Shown one piece after another: positions 7,884 to 15,427 of a DNA stretch of 17,023 bases (its first letter is position 1; the number at the start of each line of letters is the position of its first letter). A program made the translations under genes and the position numbers. The notes beneath the pieces were generated by a model. That model was not told the DNA's origin. It saw nothing but the letters and a program-made list of their open reading frames with translations, and made no database searches. This DNA comes from CAVDAL01 sp963606965 (lineage in GTDB: Bacteria; Actinomycetota; Coriobacteriia; Coriobacteriales; QAMH01), in NCBI GenBank assembly GCA_963606965.1, contig CAVDAL010000117.1:1-17023 (forward strand). Direction: 5' to 3'.

Positions 7884-7885
7884 CA
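7862..7885. repeat. Two 12-bp C-rich boxes overlapping the regulator stop codon
   Basis: CCCCCAAAATAA (7862-7873) is followed immediately by CCCCGAATAACA (7874-7885), the same 12-base period as at 43-90. The first box lies within the coding sequence and encodes part of the unusual NPQNNPE terminus; the second contains the TAA stop. The octamer GTGCGGAC at 7851-7858 is the reverse complement of GTCCGCAC at 36-43, beside the first array. An operator role is inferred. Confidence 0.5.
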
Positions 7886-7946
7886 CCACAAAATCCCTTT
7901 TTATGGGTCTTTAGCAGCAATAACTTCACTCCTATTATTTCCACAT

Positions 7947-7970
7947 GCTCATTTTTGAGCTTGATTTTGG
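7947..7970 (+). terminator. Weak terminator-like hairpin after the MalT-like regulator gene
   Basis: GCTCA (7947-7951) and TGAGC (7956-7960) form a perfect 5-bp stem with a TTTT loop, followed by the T-rich TTGATTTT. The stem is short, so termination could be inefficient. The 193-base gap to the next gene otherwise holds the boxes and inverted repeats listed separately. Confidence 0.3.
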
Positions 7971-7989
7971 GGGATTACGTAGGGGATAG
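7970..7989 (-). promoter_or_regulatory. Inverted pair of 12-bp G/C-tract boxes upstream of the second MFS gene
   Basis: GGGGATTACG (7970-7979) and GGGGATAG (7982-7989) repeat with a 12-base period. Read on the minus strand they give the units CCCCTACGTAAT and CCCCCAAAATCA, close to those at 43-90 and 7862-7885. Both begin GGGGAT, as does the classical MalT box, which fits a site for the MalT-like regulator encoded just upstream. This is inference from pattern only. Confidence 0.5.
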
Positions 7990-8057
7990 ATTTCACTTCC
8001 TTAAAGTAGAAATCACGACGAGTATCTAAGGCGTAATCGTGGATTATTTCGTGATTT
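7989..8057. promoter_or_regulatory. Overlapping inverted repeats in the second MFS promoter region
   Basis: A first dyad pairs GATTTC (7989-7994) with GAAATC (8009-8014), with inner ACTT and AAGT arms. A second perfect 9-bp inverted repeat pairs AAATCACGA (8010-8018) with TCGTGATTT (8049-8057) across 30 bases, and a third, imperfect copy TCGTGGATT is at 8037-8045. The CGTGA half-site also occurs beside dmsA. I could not settle a convincing -35/-10 pair here. The arrangement looks like an operator cluster. Confidence 0.5.
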
Positions 8058-8076
8058 AGACAAGGAGTGTTTTTTC

Positions 8077-9297
8077 ATGACAGATCTTACGAAGGCACCT
8101 GCAAAGAAAGGGAACATGGGTCGTGCTTGGGCAATTGTTGTTGTTGTCTTTCTCGCAGGATTTTGCATGCCGGCTAACATGGGCAAAACTATGTGGCTTG
8201 CTCCAATGGTTATGGAGCAGTTTGGCATCGGTGAAGGCGTTTTGGGTTGGCTTAATGGCGTCTTCTACATTTTGGGCGCTTTGATTGCTTTTCCTGCTGC
8301 CTCTTTCGTCCGCAAACTTGGCATTCGTGCTTCAGTAACAATTGCTTTGTGCTGCGGAATTATTGGCAACTTCATTGGCGCTTTTGCAGCTTCTGTTCCT
8401 GCATTGATGATTTCTCGTGTTGTTGAAGGTGCTGGCTTTGGCTTGATGGGCGTTATCGGCGTTACTGCTATTACGCCATGGTTCCCGCGTGAAAAGCGTG
8501 GTCTTCCGCTTGGTATTTGGGGCATGTGGGTTTCAATCGCTAATGCTGTTACGCCTATGCTTGACTCGGCTGTAGCAGGTGCAACAGGTTCATCTTCAAG
8601 TGTTTGGTGGATGTTCTTTGTCATTGACATTGTTGTTCTTGTTTTGTTCTGGCTTGTTTATCGTGTTCCATCAGATCCATATATCGATGAAGCTGAAAAG
8701 AATGGCGAAGTTAAATTTTCTTACAAAGAACTTTTGAAGCAAAGAGTTGTTTGGATTTTAGCATTCGTATTCTTCTGCGAAGAAGGCGCATTTATTGCTT
8801 GCCAAGGATTTTTCTCTGCATATGTAACAACAGAACTTCAAGCTCCATTGATGATTGGTTCTATCATTGTTACAGCTGGCGCAATTTGGGGCTCAATCTT
8901 TAGTCCAATTGCTGGCAAGATTTCAGATAGCATTAAATCACGCTACAAAGTTTTGATTTTCTGCATGGTTTCTGCTGTAATCTTTGGCATTTTGGTCTTC
9001 TGGGTTCGCGACTTGAAGCTCTTCATCATCGTTGTTATTTTGAATGGCTTTACTGGTGGCGGCGTTGCAGCAATGCTTTGGACTTCTGCATCTGATGTTG
9101 TTCCATCACACTTGATTTCAGGCGCAACTGCAGCTTTGGCTTGCGCACAAAGCATTGGTATGTTCTTAGGTTCAACATTCATGGGCAACATTATTGAAGC
9201 TGTTGGATATACACATGCTGGCTGGTTCTTCTTAGCTCCATGCTTCTTGGTCAGCTTGCTTGTAATTATCTTTGGCTTGCGCGGCAAATTGAAATAA
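8077..9297 (+). CDS. MFS transporter, second paralogue
   Basis: The 406-residue protein shows 12 hydrophobic segments in two halves, split by a charged loop near residues 195-215 (SDPYIDEAEKNGEVKF). LPLGIWGMW in the fifth segment and a following YKEL helix start match the MFS protein at 3856, so the two are paralogues, but they differ widely elsewhere. It should sit in the inner membrane and carry a small organic solute or anion. AAGGAG lies 9 bases before the ATG. The gene is monocistronic, with its own operator-rich upstream region and a strong terminator downstream. Shared 12-bp boxes with the Mo operon suggest co-regulation, for example uptake by one carrier and product export by the other. 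The substrate is unknown. Confidence 0.9.
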   Translation: MTDLTKAPAKKGNMGRAWAIVVVVFLAGFCMPANMGKTMWLAPMVMEQFGIGEGVLGWLNGVFYILGALIAFPAASFVRKLGIRASVTIALCCGIIGNFIGAFAASVPALMISRVVEGAGFGLMGVIGVTAITPWFPREKRGLPLGIWGMWVSIANAVTPMLDSAVAGATGSSSSVWWMFFVIDIVVLVLFWLVYRVPSDPYIDEAEKNGEVKFSYKELLKQRVVWILAFVFFCEEGAFIACQGFFSAYVTTELQAPLMIGSIIVTAGAIWGSIFSPIAGKISDSIKSRYKVLIFCMVSAVIFGILVFWVRDLKLFIIVVILNGFTGGGVAAMLWTSASDVVPSHLISGATAALACAQSIGMFLGSTFMGNIIEAVGYTHAGWFFLAPCFLVSLLVIIFGLRGKLK

Positions 9298-9337
9298 TTA
9301 GTTATGTGCTATTAATCTGATTATTTATATTGAAGTG

Positions 9338-9374
9338 AGTGGCGTGGGGACGCAAGTTGCCGCGCCACTTTTTT
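9338..9374 (+). terminator. Rho-independent terminator of the second MFS gene
   Basis: A 10-bp stem (AGTGGCGTGG at 9338-9347 with CCGCGCCACT at 9360-9369, one G-U pair) is followed by six T at 9369-9374. It sits 40 bases after the MFS stop in the convergent gap to the minus-strand anchor gene. It lacks a T-tract on the minus strand, so it serves mainly the plus strand. Confidence 0.85.
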
Positions 9375-9416
9375 GCGTTTGGTGGGGCTTGAGCTTCCTG
9401 TTACCGCAGTCTAATT

Positions 9417-10286
9417 TTACGAAAGCCCGACAGTTGTATGCATCATATAAAAACAGAAGCGCAGGAAAAAGAGTGCTAGCAAAATAAGGAAGCACATTGC
9501 AGCGCGGACTATCAGCCTCTTTTTAAGTGGCATGCGAAGAGACCTTCTTGAAATAATGACCAAAGCAATAAAAGCAAGAATATAAAAAGCAATGGCGAAG
9601 GGGTAGACGCTAACAAGGTTAAAAGCTGATCCATAATAGATATTGCGCACGCTTGTAAGCTGCACGCATTGTAAGATAAGACATATGCAATGCAAAACAA
9701 ATGCGCAAGTAGTCAGCGCAGCAAGGACTTTAAAAATCTTATTTGAAACTTCACCTTGCATAGCAAGTATCAAAACAAATTGCGTTAAAACTATGCCGCC
9801 AACAATGCCACCAAGCAAAAGATTCAGCGGCACATAAACAGACGACCAAGTTGTGATTGTATCAACATCATATGCAAACATGATTGCATACATGAATAGC
9901 AAGCCTGAAGCAACAATGCATATTGCCAAAGCTTTAGCTGTGCGTTTATGATTTTTTTCAACGAAAGAAAGTAGCCAATCTGCGCCGCAAAAAGCCAAAA
10001 ACAAAACAGTGCAGATGACTTCATTTGAAAGTGGCGACCTGCCAATGCCAGTGAAAACATAAAGCGCATTTGCAGGCGAACCCAAGTGCGCGGCAGAAAG
10101 GATAAGCCCTAAAGTTGCCAATACAAGCGGGATCCACTTCAGTTGGCAAATGCGCTTGGAAGTGCTTGGCTCAAAGCACCCCAACATCATCATTATGGAA
10201 AGAGAGATAAGGCTAACAGCGCCAACAGGTGCAAGCGTTGTGAAAAATATAAGTGGCAATTCGTCTATTGCAAATGAAAAGCCCAT
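9417..10286 (-). CDS. Second DmsC-type membrane anchor subunit
   Basis: The 289-residue protein has about eight membrane helices and the DmsC family features ELPLIFFTTLAPVGA near the N-terminus and HLGSPANALYVFTGIGR followed by SPLSNEV. DmsC anchors the catalytic and Fe-S subunits of DMSO-reductase-type enzymes and takes electrons from menaquinol. The stretch GIGRSPLSNEV closely matches GLGRSPLSNEV in the DmsC at 11183, but the rest has diverged, so this is an old paralogue and not a recent copy. I start at ATG 10286, right after GGGAGGG (short spacing); a TTG 12 bases upstream would place the ribosome site inside the gene. It follows the chaperone gene by 47 bases and probably shares its transcript. 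No second catalytic subunit for it is present here. Confidence 0.87.
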   Translation of the reverse strand: MGFSFAIDELPLIFFTTLAPVGAVSLISLSIMMMLGCFEPSTSKRICQLKWIPLVLATLGLILSAAHLGSPANALYVFTGIGRSPLSNEVICTVLFLAFCGADWLLSFVEKNHKRTAKALAICIVASGLLFMYAIMFAYDVDTITTWSSVYVPLNLLLGGIVGGIVLTQFVLILAMQGEVSNKIFKVLAALTTCAFVLHCICLILQCVQLTSVRNIYYGSAFNLVSVYPFAIAFYILAFIALVIISRRSLRMPLKKRLIVRAAMCFLILLALFFLRFCFYMMHTTVGLS

Positions 10287-10333
10287 AATCCCTCCCAAAA
10301 AGGCTTTTTAAAAATGCCCAAAGCGCCTAAAAG

Positions 10334-11011
10334 CTATCTATAAAAGCGCGGATATTCAACATCTATGCTGAAAGCTTCATGCATGCCTTCAAGAGTAACA
10401 TCTGCAAGCATGCCAAGCCCTTCATAAAATGGATGTTGCTGGGCAGCAGCTGGAATAAATTGTTCAAAGTAATGATGTGACCAAGTCAGCAAATGCTGCG
10501 ATAAAAATTCTTCGATAAGCTGCGGCTTGTTTTGTGCTAACCACGCAAGCAAAGAAATCATTAATCCAATGTGGTCTTGCGGTTCATTATCGTCTGCAAG
10601 GCGCTGCACTCCATTTTGACGCATCCAAACATTAAGCTCGATGCAAGACTGCCCAAACATAACTTTATCGTGGTCTGTATAAACAGAGCCCCATGGCGGC
10701 GCAGCTTTAAAATTTGGGCCGATGAAAAGATGCTGATATGCGCGTGATAAGTCATGAAAATATTCACTGGTTTCACCGCTAGCTGCGCCGCATTCAGCAG
10801 CGCCGCAACCCATCTTTTCCATAGCTTTACGCACAGTTTCACTTTCCCCAAAAGGCCACGATTGTGCATCCATACAAGGGTCAAAATTTTTAATAGCACA
10901 AATTAATTCCTGTGCAGATTCTTCCTTTGGATTTATCAAGAATAGCGGAGCTAAAATATTGCAAACTGCTGTAATATCCTGTGCATATTCTGCATAATCT
11001 TTATCTGTCAT
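10334..11011 (-). CDS. TorD/DmsD-family molybdoenzyme maturation chaperone
   Basis: The 225-residue protein is all-helical in character and has the TorD-family signatures: YQHLFIGPN, PPWGSVYTDHDKVMFG and the conserved EPQDHIGLMISLLAWL. Such chaperones bind the Tat signal of a DmsA-type apoenzyme in the cytoplasm and hold it until the bis-MGD cofactor is inserted, then release it for export. The obvious client is the Tat-signal protein encoded at 15177-12658. I chose ATG 11011 because GAGGG lies 6 bases upstream; an in-frame ATG five codons earlier would put that site inside the gene. A CGAAxCGAA-like cysteine cluster (MGCGAAECGAA) in a loop is unusual. A terminator separates it from dmsC, so it seems to have its own promoter. 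Confidence 0.9.
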   Translation of the reverse strand: MTDKDYAEYAQDITAVCNILAPLFLINPKEESAQELICAIKNFDPCMDAQSWPFGESETVRKAMEKMGCGAAECGAASGETSEYFHDLSRAYQHLFIGPNFKAAPPWGSVYTDHDKVMFGQSCIELNVWMRQNGVQRLADDNEPQDHIGLMISLLAWLAQNKPQLIEEFLSQHLLTWSHHYFEQFIPAAAQQHPFYEGLGMLADVTLEGMHEAFSIDVEYPRFYR

Positions 11012-11087
11012 TGCATTCCCTCGCATTGTAACGTAGTCATACCATTCAGCAAATATATGTGCTGCAGCGTGGTAAAAACTTGTCTTA

Positions 11088-11114
11088 ATTCTATCAGTAA
11101 AGCTGCAGTGTAAA
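11088..11114 (-). promoter_or_regulatory. Candidate extended -10 promoter for the chaperone and second anchor genes
   Basis: On the minus strand a -35-like TTTACA and an extended -10 TGATAGAAT are separated by 15 bases (from the -35 to TAGAAT). It lies between the dmsC terminator and the chaperone start, leaving a leader of about 70 nt. The spacing is shorter than optimal. A second possible pair (TTGCTG, TACAAT) lies too close to the start codon. Confidence 0.35.
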
Positions 11115-11120
11115 AGCTTT

Positions 11121-11161
11121 AAAAATAGAAAGGGCGCCTAACTTTTTCAGCCAAGCGCCCT
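11121..11161 (-). terminator. Rho-independent terminator of the dmsABC transcript
   Basis: On the minus strand AGGGCGC and GCGCCCT close a stem that extends by five further pairs if G-U pairs are allowed, with a TGAAAAA loop. It is followed by the T-rich TTCTATTTTTA. It begins 22 bases after the dmsC stop codon, which separates dmsABC from the chaperone gene. Confidence 0.85.
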
Positions 11162-11182
11162 AACACCAATCACTTAATTAAG

Positions 11183-12013
11183 CTAAAGCCCAATGCTAAC
11201 TTGCATTACATAAAATGCTAATCTTCCGAATAAAATTGCCAAAACAAATAGCACGCTAATAACAACGCCGCGCCCTGTGCCAGCAAATTTTTCTGACTTG
11301 ATGAAGCAAATGATAATTCCAATAATTGCCAGTGCAAGAGCAATAATCATATAAGGCATTGCGGCTGATACATATGCAGCTCCGCCAACAAGTCCGCTAG
11401 TCATGCCAGAAGCAATAACGCTTTGTGCGATTAAGCCAATAGCTGCTAAAACAACACCGATAATAACTACGATGTTAAGCGTCTTTGCCATGCAATCCTT
11501 CGCTGGCAAAAGAATGAAGCCAAGGCTTGTACCAGCAAGAAGATAGCCAAGCATTTGCAGCACTGTGCCAAAGTTGCACCATGTTGGAATCGTGCTAACC
11601 ATGTATGCAAGACCCATCATCGCAGCAAATATTACAGCCAAAATTGCAACTACAATTGCAAAGCCTTTGCGTGCGCCGCTGCTAAGCTTGCCAGCGCAAG
11701 CCATGATTGTATAAATAAGAGCAACCACAACAAAAACAATGCCATAAACAACTTCATTCGAAAGTGGCGACCTGCCCAGTCCGCTAAAGACTCCAAAAGC
11801 TTTCAGCGGAGCAGTCACATGAAATGCTACGCAAATAAATCCAACAATAACAATGATGAGCGGAATAAGCGTCTTTTTATCGATGCCTTTATATTCGTCA
11901 TCTGAATACTTGCCGCAAATTGTGGCAAGAGCTATGGCTACAAAGCCGCCAGCACCAAAAGCGCCCAAAGTTGTGAATAGCGCAAGTGGCAAATGTCCTA
12001 ATACAGATTCCAT
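11183..12013 (-). CDS. dmsC: DmsC-type membrane anchor subunit of the DMSO-reductase-like complex
   Basis: The 276-residue protein has about eight membrane helices and the DmsC features LPLALFTTLGAFGAGGF near the N-terminus and FSGLGRSPLSNEV after helix 2. It should anchor the Fe-S and catalytic subunits at the outer face of the membrane and oxidise menaquinol. Its start lies one base after the dmsB stop (TAGCATG) and its AAGGAGGTG ribosome site lies inside the end of dmsB, so translation is tightly coupled. Length is close to E. coli DmsC (287). It is the last gene before the terminator at 11161. The substrate of the complex cannot be fixed from this subunit. Confidence 0.92.
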   Translation of the reverse strand: MESVLGHLPLALFTTLGAFGAGGFVAIALATICGKYSDDEYKGIDKKTLIPLIIVIVGFICVAFHVTAPLKAFGVFSGLGRSPLSNEVVYGIVFVVVALIYTIMACAGKLSSGARKGFAIVVAILAVIFAAMMGLAYMVSTIPTWCNFGTVLQMLGYLLAGTSLGFILLPAKDCMAKTLNIVVIIGVVLAAIGLIAQSVIASGMTSGLVGGAAYVSAAMPYMIIALALAIIGIIICFIKSEKFAGTGRGVVISVLFVLAILFGRLAFYVMQVSIGL

Positions 12014-12014
12014 G

Positions 12015-12641
12015 CTACAGCACCTCCTTCAAGTTTGTGACTGAACCATTATTTTCTTTTGCAGTAGATGCAGCAGGGCATTCTTTGATATACAAATTCG
12101 GGCCTGTTATATCTGCAGATGGAAGTGGCTGAATTTCAGCACGAACTGCATCTTCCATGGCGGCAATTTCTTCAACTTCGCCAAAGCTTAAAGCGCGCAG
12201 TGGGCAAGCTTCAACGCAAATTGGGCGTTTGCCTTCGGCAACTCTGTCTGCGCATCCGTCGCATTTAACAGAATGGCCAGCATCACGGTCGACCTTTGGT
12301 GCGTTGTATGGGCATGCCATGTGGCAATATCCGCAACCAATGCACCTGTCTGTATTAACACTAACAATGCCAGTGTCTGGATCTTTGTGCATTGCACCCG
12401 TTGGGCAAACTTCCGTACAAGCCGGATTGTCACAATGGTTGCAAGAAATTGAAAGATGATACATGAAACAGCTTGTTGTTACACTGCCATCTTCACCTGC
12501 TGTAGTTTCCCCGCCTTCGTAGTCATACACTTTGCGATATCTAATGTCGCTAGCAAGATCTTTATAATCTTTACAAGCCATTTCACATGTGCGACAACCC
12601 GTGCAGCGGGAGTTATCAAAATAAAATGCATATTGAGTCAT
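12015..12641 (-). CDS. dmsB: DmsB-type four-cluster ferredoxin subunit
   Basis: The 208-residue protein has four cysteine motifs: 13/16/19/23, 67/70/75/79, 100/103/106/110 and 127/130/142/146, predicting four [4Fe-4S] clusters that carry electrons from the anchor to the Mo site. E. coli DmsB is about the same length and has the same spacing, including CxxCx11CxxxC in the last motif. It has no signal of its own, which fits export as a hitchhiker with the Tat-signal catalytic subunit. AGAAGGGGG lies 8 bases before the ATG, and the gap from the dmsA stop is 16 bases. Confidence 0.95.
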   Translation of the reverse strand: MTQYAFYFDNSRCTGCRTCEMACKDYKDLASDIRYRKVYDYEGGETTAGEDGSVTTSCFMYHLSISCNHCDNPACTEVCPTGAMHKDPDTGIVSVNTDRCIGCGYCHMACPYNAPKVDRDAGHSVKCDGCADRVAEGKRPICVEACPLRALSFGEVEEIAAMEDAVRAEIQPLPSADITGPNLYIKECPAASTAKENNGSVTNLKEVL

Positions 12642-12657
12642 TTTCTATACCCCCTTC

Positions 12658-15177
12658 TTATGCCTTGGCTATCTGGACTATGAATGAGTGAGCAGGGCCG
12701 TTGCCCTTTGCTAATGGCGTTGGCTTGTAAGTTGTAAGAGTGTTAACGCAGCCGCCCTTGTCAACTTTGTCGCCAGCCATGTCTGCATTGTGCCAAGAAC
12801 CTTGTGGAATGCCAACAACGCCAGGAACAATTCTGGCTGTAACAAAAGCTTCAATCTGGATTTCACCAGCAGGGCTTTTTACAGAGATTGTGTCGCCGTT
12901 TTCAATTCCGCGTGGTTCAGCATCTGCAGGATTGACCCAAGCAACCTGACGAGCAACATCGCACAAATCTTCGATAAAGCCAAATGATGAGTGAGTGCGG
13001 CTCTTGTGGTGGAAGCCTGCGCCATAAAGTGGATATTCATCCGTGACTGTTCCATAGCCCTGGAAGCCTGGCGTAAAGACTGGCAATGCATGGATTTCTT
13101 CATCGTCATCAAGGTCCCAAGTTGCATTGATTTCTTCCAGAGTTTCTGAATAAATCTCAATCAAACCAGAAGGAGTGCCAAGTGGGTTATTCTTAGGGTC
13201 GTTGCAGAATGCTTCCAAGCCAATTGCTGGGTCAACATAGCGCTTATAAACGCCTTGTTCTTTTATAGTTTCCCAATCTGGCATGTCTGGGTCTGCAGCA
13301 GCACCAGCTTTGTAAAGTTCTTCAATCCACTGTTCTTGTGTCTTGCCTTCAGTGAACTTTTTCTTCATGCCAAATAAGTCTGCAAGGTCAGAGCAAACAT
13401 CATAGCTTGTGCGGCATTCTCCTGGAGGCTCTTGTGCCTGTGAACCAACAACAACAGCTGTGTAATATTCAGAATAACCTTGTGTTTGCATATTCATTTG
13501 TTCTGAACGCATTGCGTCTGGCAAGATGATGTCGGAATATTTCATCGAATCTGTCATGACTGTGTCCCAGCCAAGGATGAATAAGTCCTTGCTGTCGTCA
13601 TTAAGCAATTCATATGTTGCATTGATATCGCCATGCTGGTTTGTAATGCAGTTGCCAGCATAATTCCAAATGAAGTGAATGTCTGTTGACATCTTGTCTG
13701 TGCCTGTGATGCCAGAATTTGTTGATGTAAATTCGTGGCCATGGTCAACAGCATTTGCCCACATATAAACTGGGATTGTTGTTGCGACTGGGTTTTCAAA
13801 TGGAAGGCTGCCAACAAGATATGTTGGTGGTTCAGCTTCGCGCTGGCCTGTGTTTGTGCCAGGCTTGCCCATCTGACCAATCAAAATTGGAAGCATGCAG
13901 ATTGCACGCGTTGTGTCTTCACCATTTGTATGACGCTGGCTGCCCCAACCTTGGCAAATGAATGGAGCTTTTGCATCTGCAATTGTTTGAGCGAGTTCCT
14001 TGATTTTATCAACAGGAATTGCTGTAATTTCTGATGCCCATTCTGCTGTCTTTTCGACGCCATCTTCGCCTTTGCCCAAGATGTAATCTTTGTAAGATTT
14101 GTTCTTGCCTTTAGCTGACTTTGGAAGGCTTTCTTCATCATAGCCAACGCAGTGTTCTTTAACCCATTTTTCATCGACTTTGCCATTCTTAATCCACTCA
14201 TGAGCAATGCCGCAAACCAAAGCAGCGTCAGTGCCAGGGCGAATAGGAATCCATTCATCAGGGTGACCTGAAGATGTTTCATTCAAACGGTAGTCGATAT
14301 TGATGATTTTGCCGCCACGGCTTTGTACGCCTTCACGTACTTTTGCAAAATCCCATGCTTGGTTTGCGCCGCCCATGCGAGTTTCTGCTGGGCTGTTGCC
14401 AAACATTACAACCAAGTCTGAATGCAATTGAGCTTCGCTGAATGAAGATGCATTCACATTGTCATATGGGCTGAATGCTGTAGCAGGCTTTTTCAAAGTG
14501 ACATGGTTGCCATTTTCATCAATGTTTGCAGCAGAGCCATACATATATGGCATTACTGTTTGCAACATATGTGTTGAATAGTCTGCGCCTTGGTTCACAT
14601 AGCCGCCAAGCATGCTAAGCAAACGCAAGCCAGGTCGTTTGCCTGTTACGCAATACATGCCTGTTGCATAAATCACATAGATTGCTTCGTTGCCATATTT
14701 GTCGATTGTATATTCAAGCTTATCATGAATTGTTTGTAGAGCTTCATCCCATGTGATTTGTTCAAATTCATCTGAACCACGCTTGCCAACTCGCTTCATT
14801 GGGTGAAGAAGTCTGTCTGGATGATTCAGCCAGCGACGCATTGAACGGCCGCGCAAGCAAGCGCGTGCCTGAAGGTCATCGCCGCCAACTTTTAATCCTG
14901 TTTTGTCACCCTTGACTGGGTCGAGCTGGTAAGTGTCGCTTTCCATGTATTGAACCTTACCATCCTTGCTGTGCCACTGGAAGATACAGTTACCTCCGCA
15001 GTTCACATTACATTGACTCCAATGGATGGAGTCTGTAGCAGTTGCAGCTGCATCGGCTTCGCGTTCACCAAAGATTTTGTTTGAACCAGCAATGCCAGCA
15101 CCAACCGCTGCCGCTGTTGCCACTGCGCCACCAGCAACAAATGAGCGGCGACTAATCCCTGATTTCTTACTTGCCAT
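12658..15177 (-). CDS. dmsA: DmsA-like Tat-exported molybdopterin reductase, catalytic subunit
   Basis: The 839-residue protein begins with a Tat signal (SRRSFVAGG at residues 9-17, Arg10-Arg11, then an Ala-rich hydrophobic stretch), so it is exported folded. It has the CxxxCxxxC...C site for a [4Fe-4S] cluster (Cys56, 60, 64, 107), ACLRGRSMRRW after it, and Ser201 in DYSTHM as likely Mo ligand, all as in DmsA/YnfE. It should reduce DMSO, TMAO, another S- or N-oxide or a related acceptor outside the membrane. I chose ATG 15177 because AGGTGA lies 5 bases upstream. An ATG at 15234 with GGAGG 12 bases upstream would add 19 residues and cannot be excluded. It leads the dmsABC operon and is divergent from a LuxR-type regulator. 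Confidence 0.95.
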   Translation of the reverse strand: MASKKSGISRRSFVAGGAVATAAAVGAGIAGSNKIFGEREADAAATATDSIHWSQCNVNCGGNCIFQWHSKDGKVQYMESDTYQLDPVKGDKTGLKVGGDDLQARACLRGRSMRRWLNHPDRLLHPMKRVGKRGSDEFEQITWDEALQTIHDKLEYTIDKYGNEAIYVIYATGMYCVTGKRPGLRLLSMLGGYVNQGADYSTHMLQTVMPYMYGSAANIDENGNHVTLKKPATAFSPYDNVNASSFSEAQLHSDLVVMFGNSPAETRMGGANQAWDFAKVREGVQSRGGKIINIDYRLNETSSGHPDEWIPIRPGTDAALVCGIAHEWIKNGKVDEKWVKEHCVGYDEESLPKSAKGKNKSYKDYILGKGEDGVEKTAEWASEITAIPVDKIKELAQTIADAKAPFICQGWGSQRHTNGEDTTRAICMLPILIGQMGKPGTNTGQREAEPPTYLVGSLPFENPVATTIPVYMWANAVDHGHEFTSTNSGITGTDKMSTDIHFIWNYAGNCITNQHGDINATYELLNDDSKDLFILGWDTVMTDSMKYSDIILPDAMRSEQMNMQTQGYSEYYTAVVVGSQAQEPPGECRTSYDVCSDLADLFGMKKKFTEGKTQEQWIEELYKAGAAADPDMPDWETIKEQGVYKRYVDPAIGLEAFCNDPKNNPLGTPSGLIEIYSETLEEINATWDLDDDEEIHALPVFTPGFQGYGTVTDEYPLYGAGFHHKSRTHSSFGFIEDLCDVARQVAWVNPADAEPRGIENGDTISVKSPAGEIQIEAFVTARIVPGVVGIPQGSWHNADMAGDKVDKGGCVNTLTTYKPTPLAKGNGPAHSFIVQIAKA

Positions 15178-15264
15178 GAGCTTCACCTGTCCCTTCTTTT
15201 TCTCTCTGTCTGCCCGCGTGCTATTTTTTGGCATATTGCGGGCTTTCCTCCGATAAAATTGAAA

Positions 15265-15302
15265 CACGTGACACAGGATAATTTGTCACCTGTTTTTGGT
15301 GA
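15265..15302. promoter_or_regulatory. GTGAC half-site cluster in the dmsA / regulator divergent region
   Basis: The 250-base gap between dmsA and the regulator start contains the palindrome CACGTG (15265-15270), an inverted repeat GTGACA (15268-15273) and TGTCAC (15284-15289), and a second overlapping inverted repeat TCACC (15286-15290) and GGTGA (15298-15302). TGTCACC can pair either way, so the site has three alternating half-sites. This is the best candidate operator for divergent control. No clear -35/-10 pair was found in either direction, and the rest of the gap shows nothing further I can call. Confidence 0.5.
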
Positions 15303-15427
15303 ATTAGCGCTTTTTGAACACAAAAATGCTGTATTATTCGCCATGCAGAAGTTTTTGTTTGTTTTTGATGGGCGGAAAGATTAATAAAGTGAAAAAGAGC
15401 AAGCTGCAAAAAAATGGAGCAAAAAAA

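Noticed and set aside
9375..9416. Separate terminator for the minus-strand anchor gene
   Set aside because: The only strong hairpin nearby (9338-9374) has its T-tract on the plus strand; I see no T-rich run after it on the minus strand.
15178..15267. N-terminal extension of the DmsA-like protein to GTG 15267
   Set aside because: It would run through the GTGAC operator-like region and delay the Tat signal; codon use differs. Only the ATG at 15234 remains a possible alternative.
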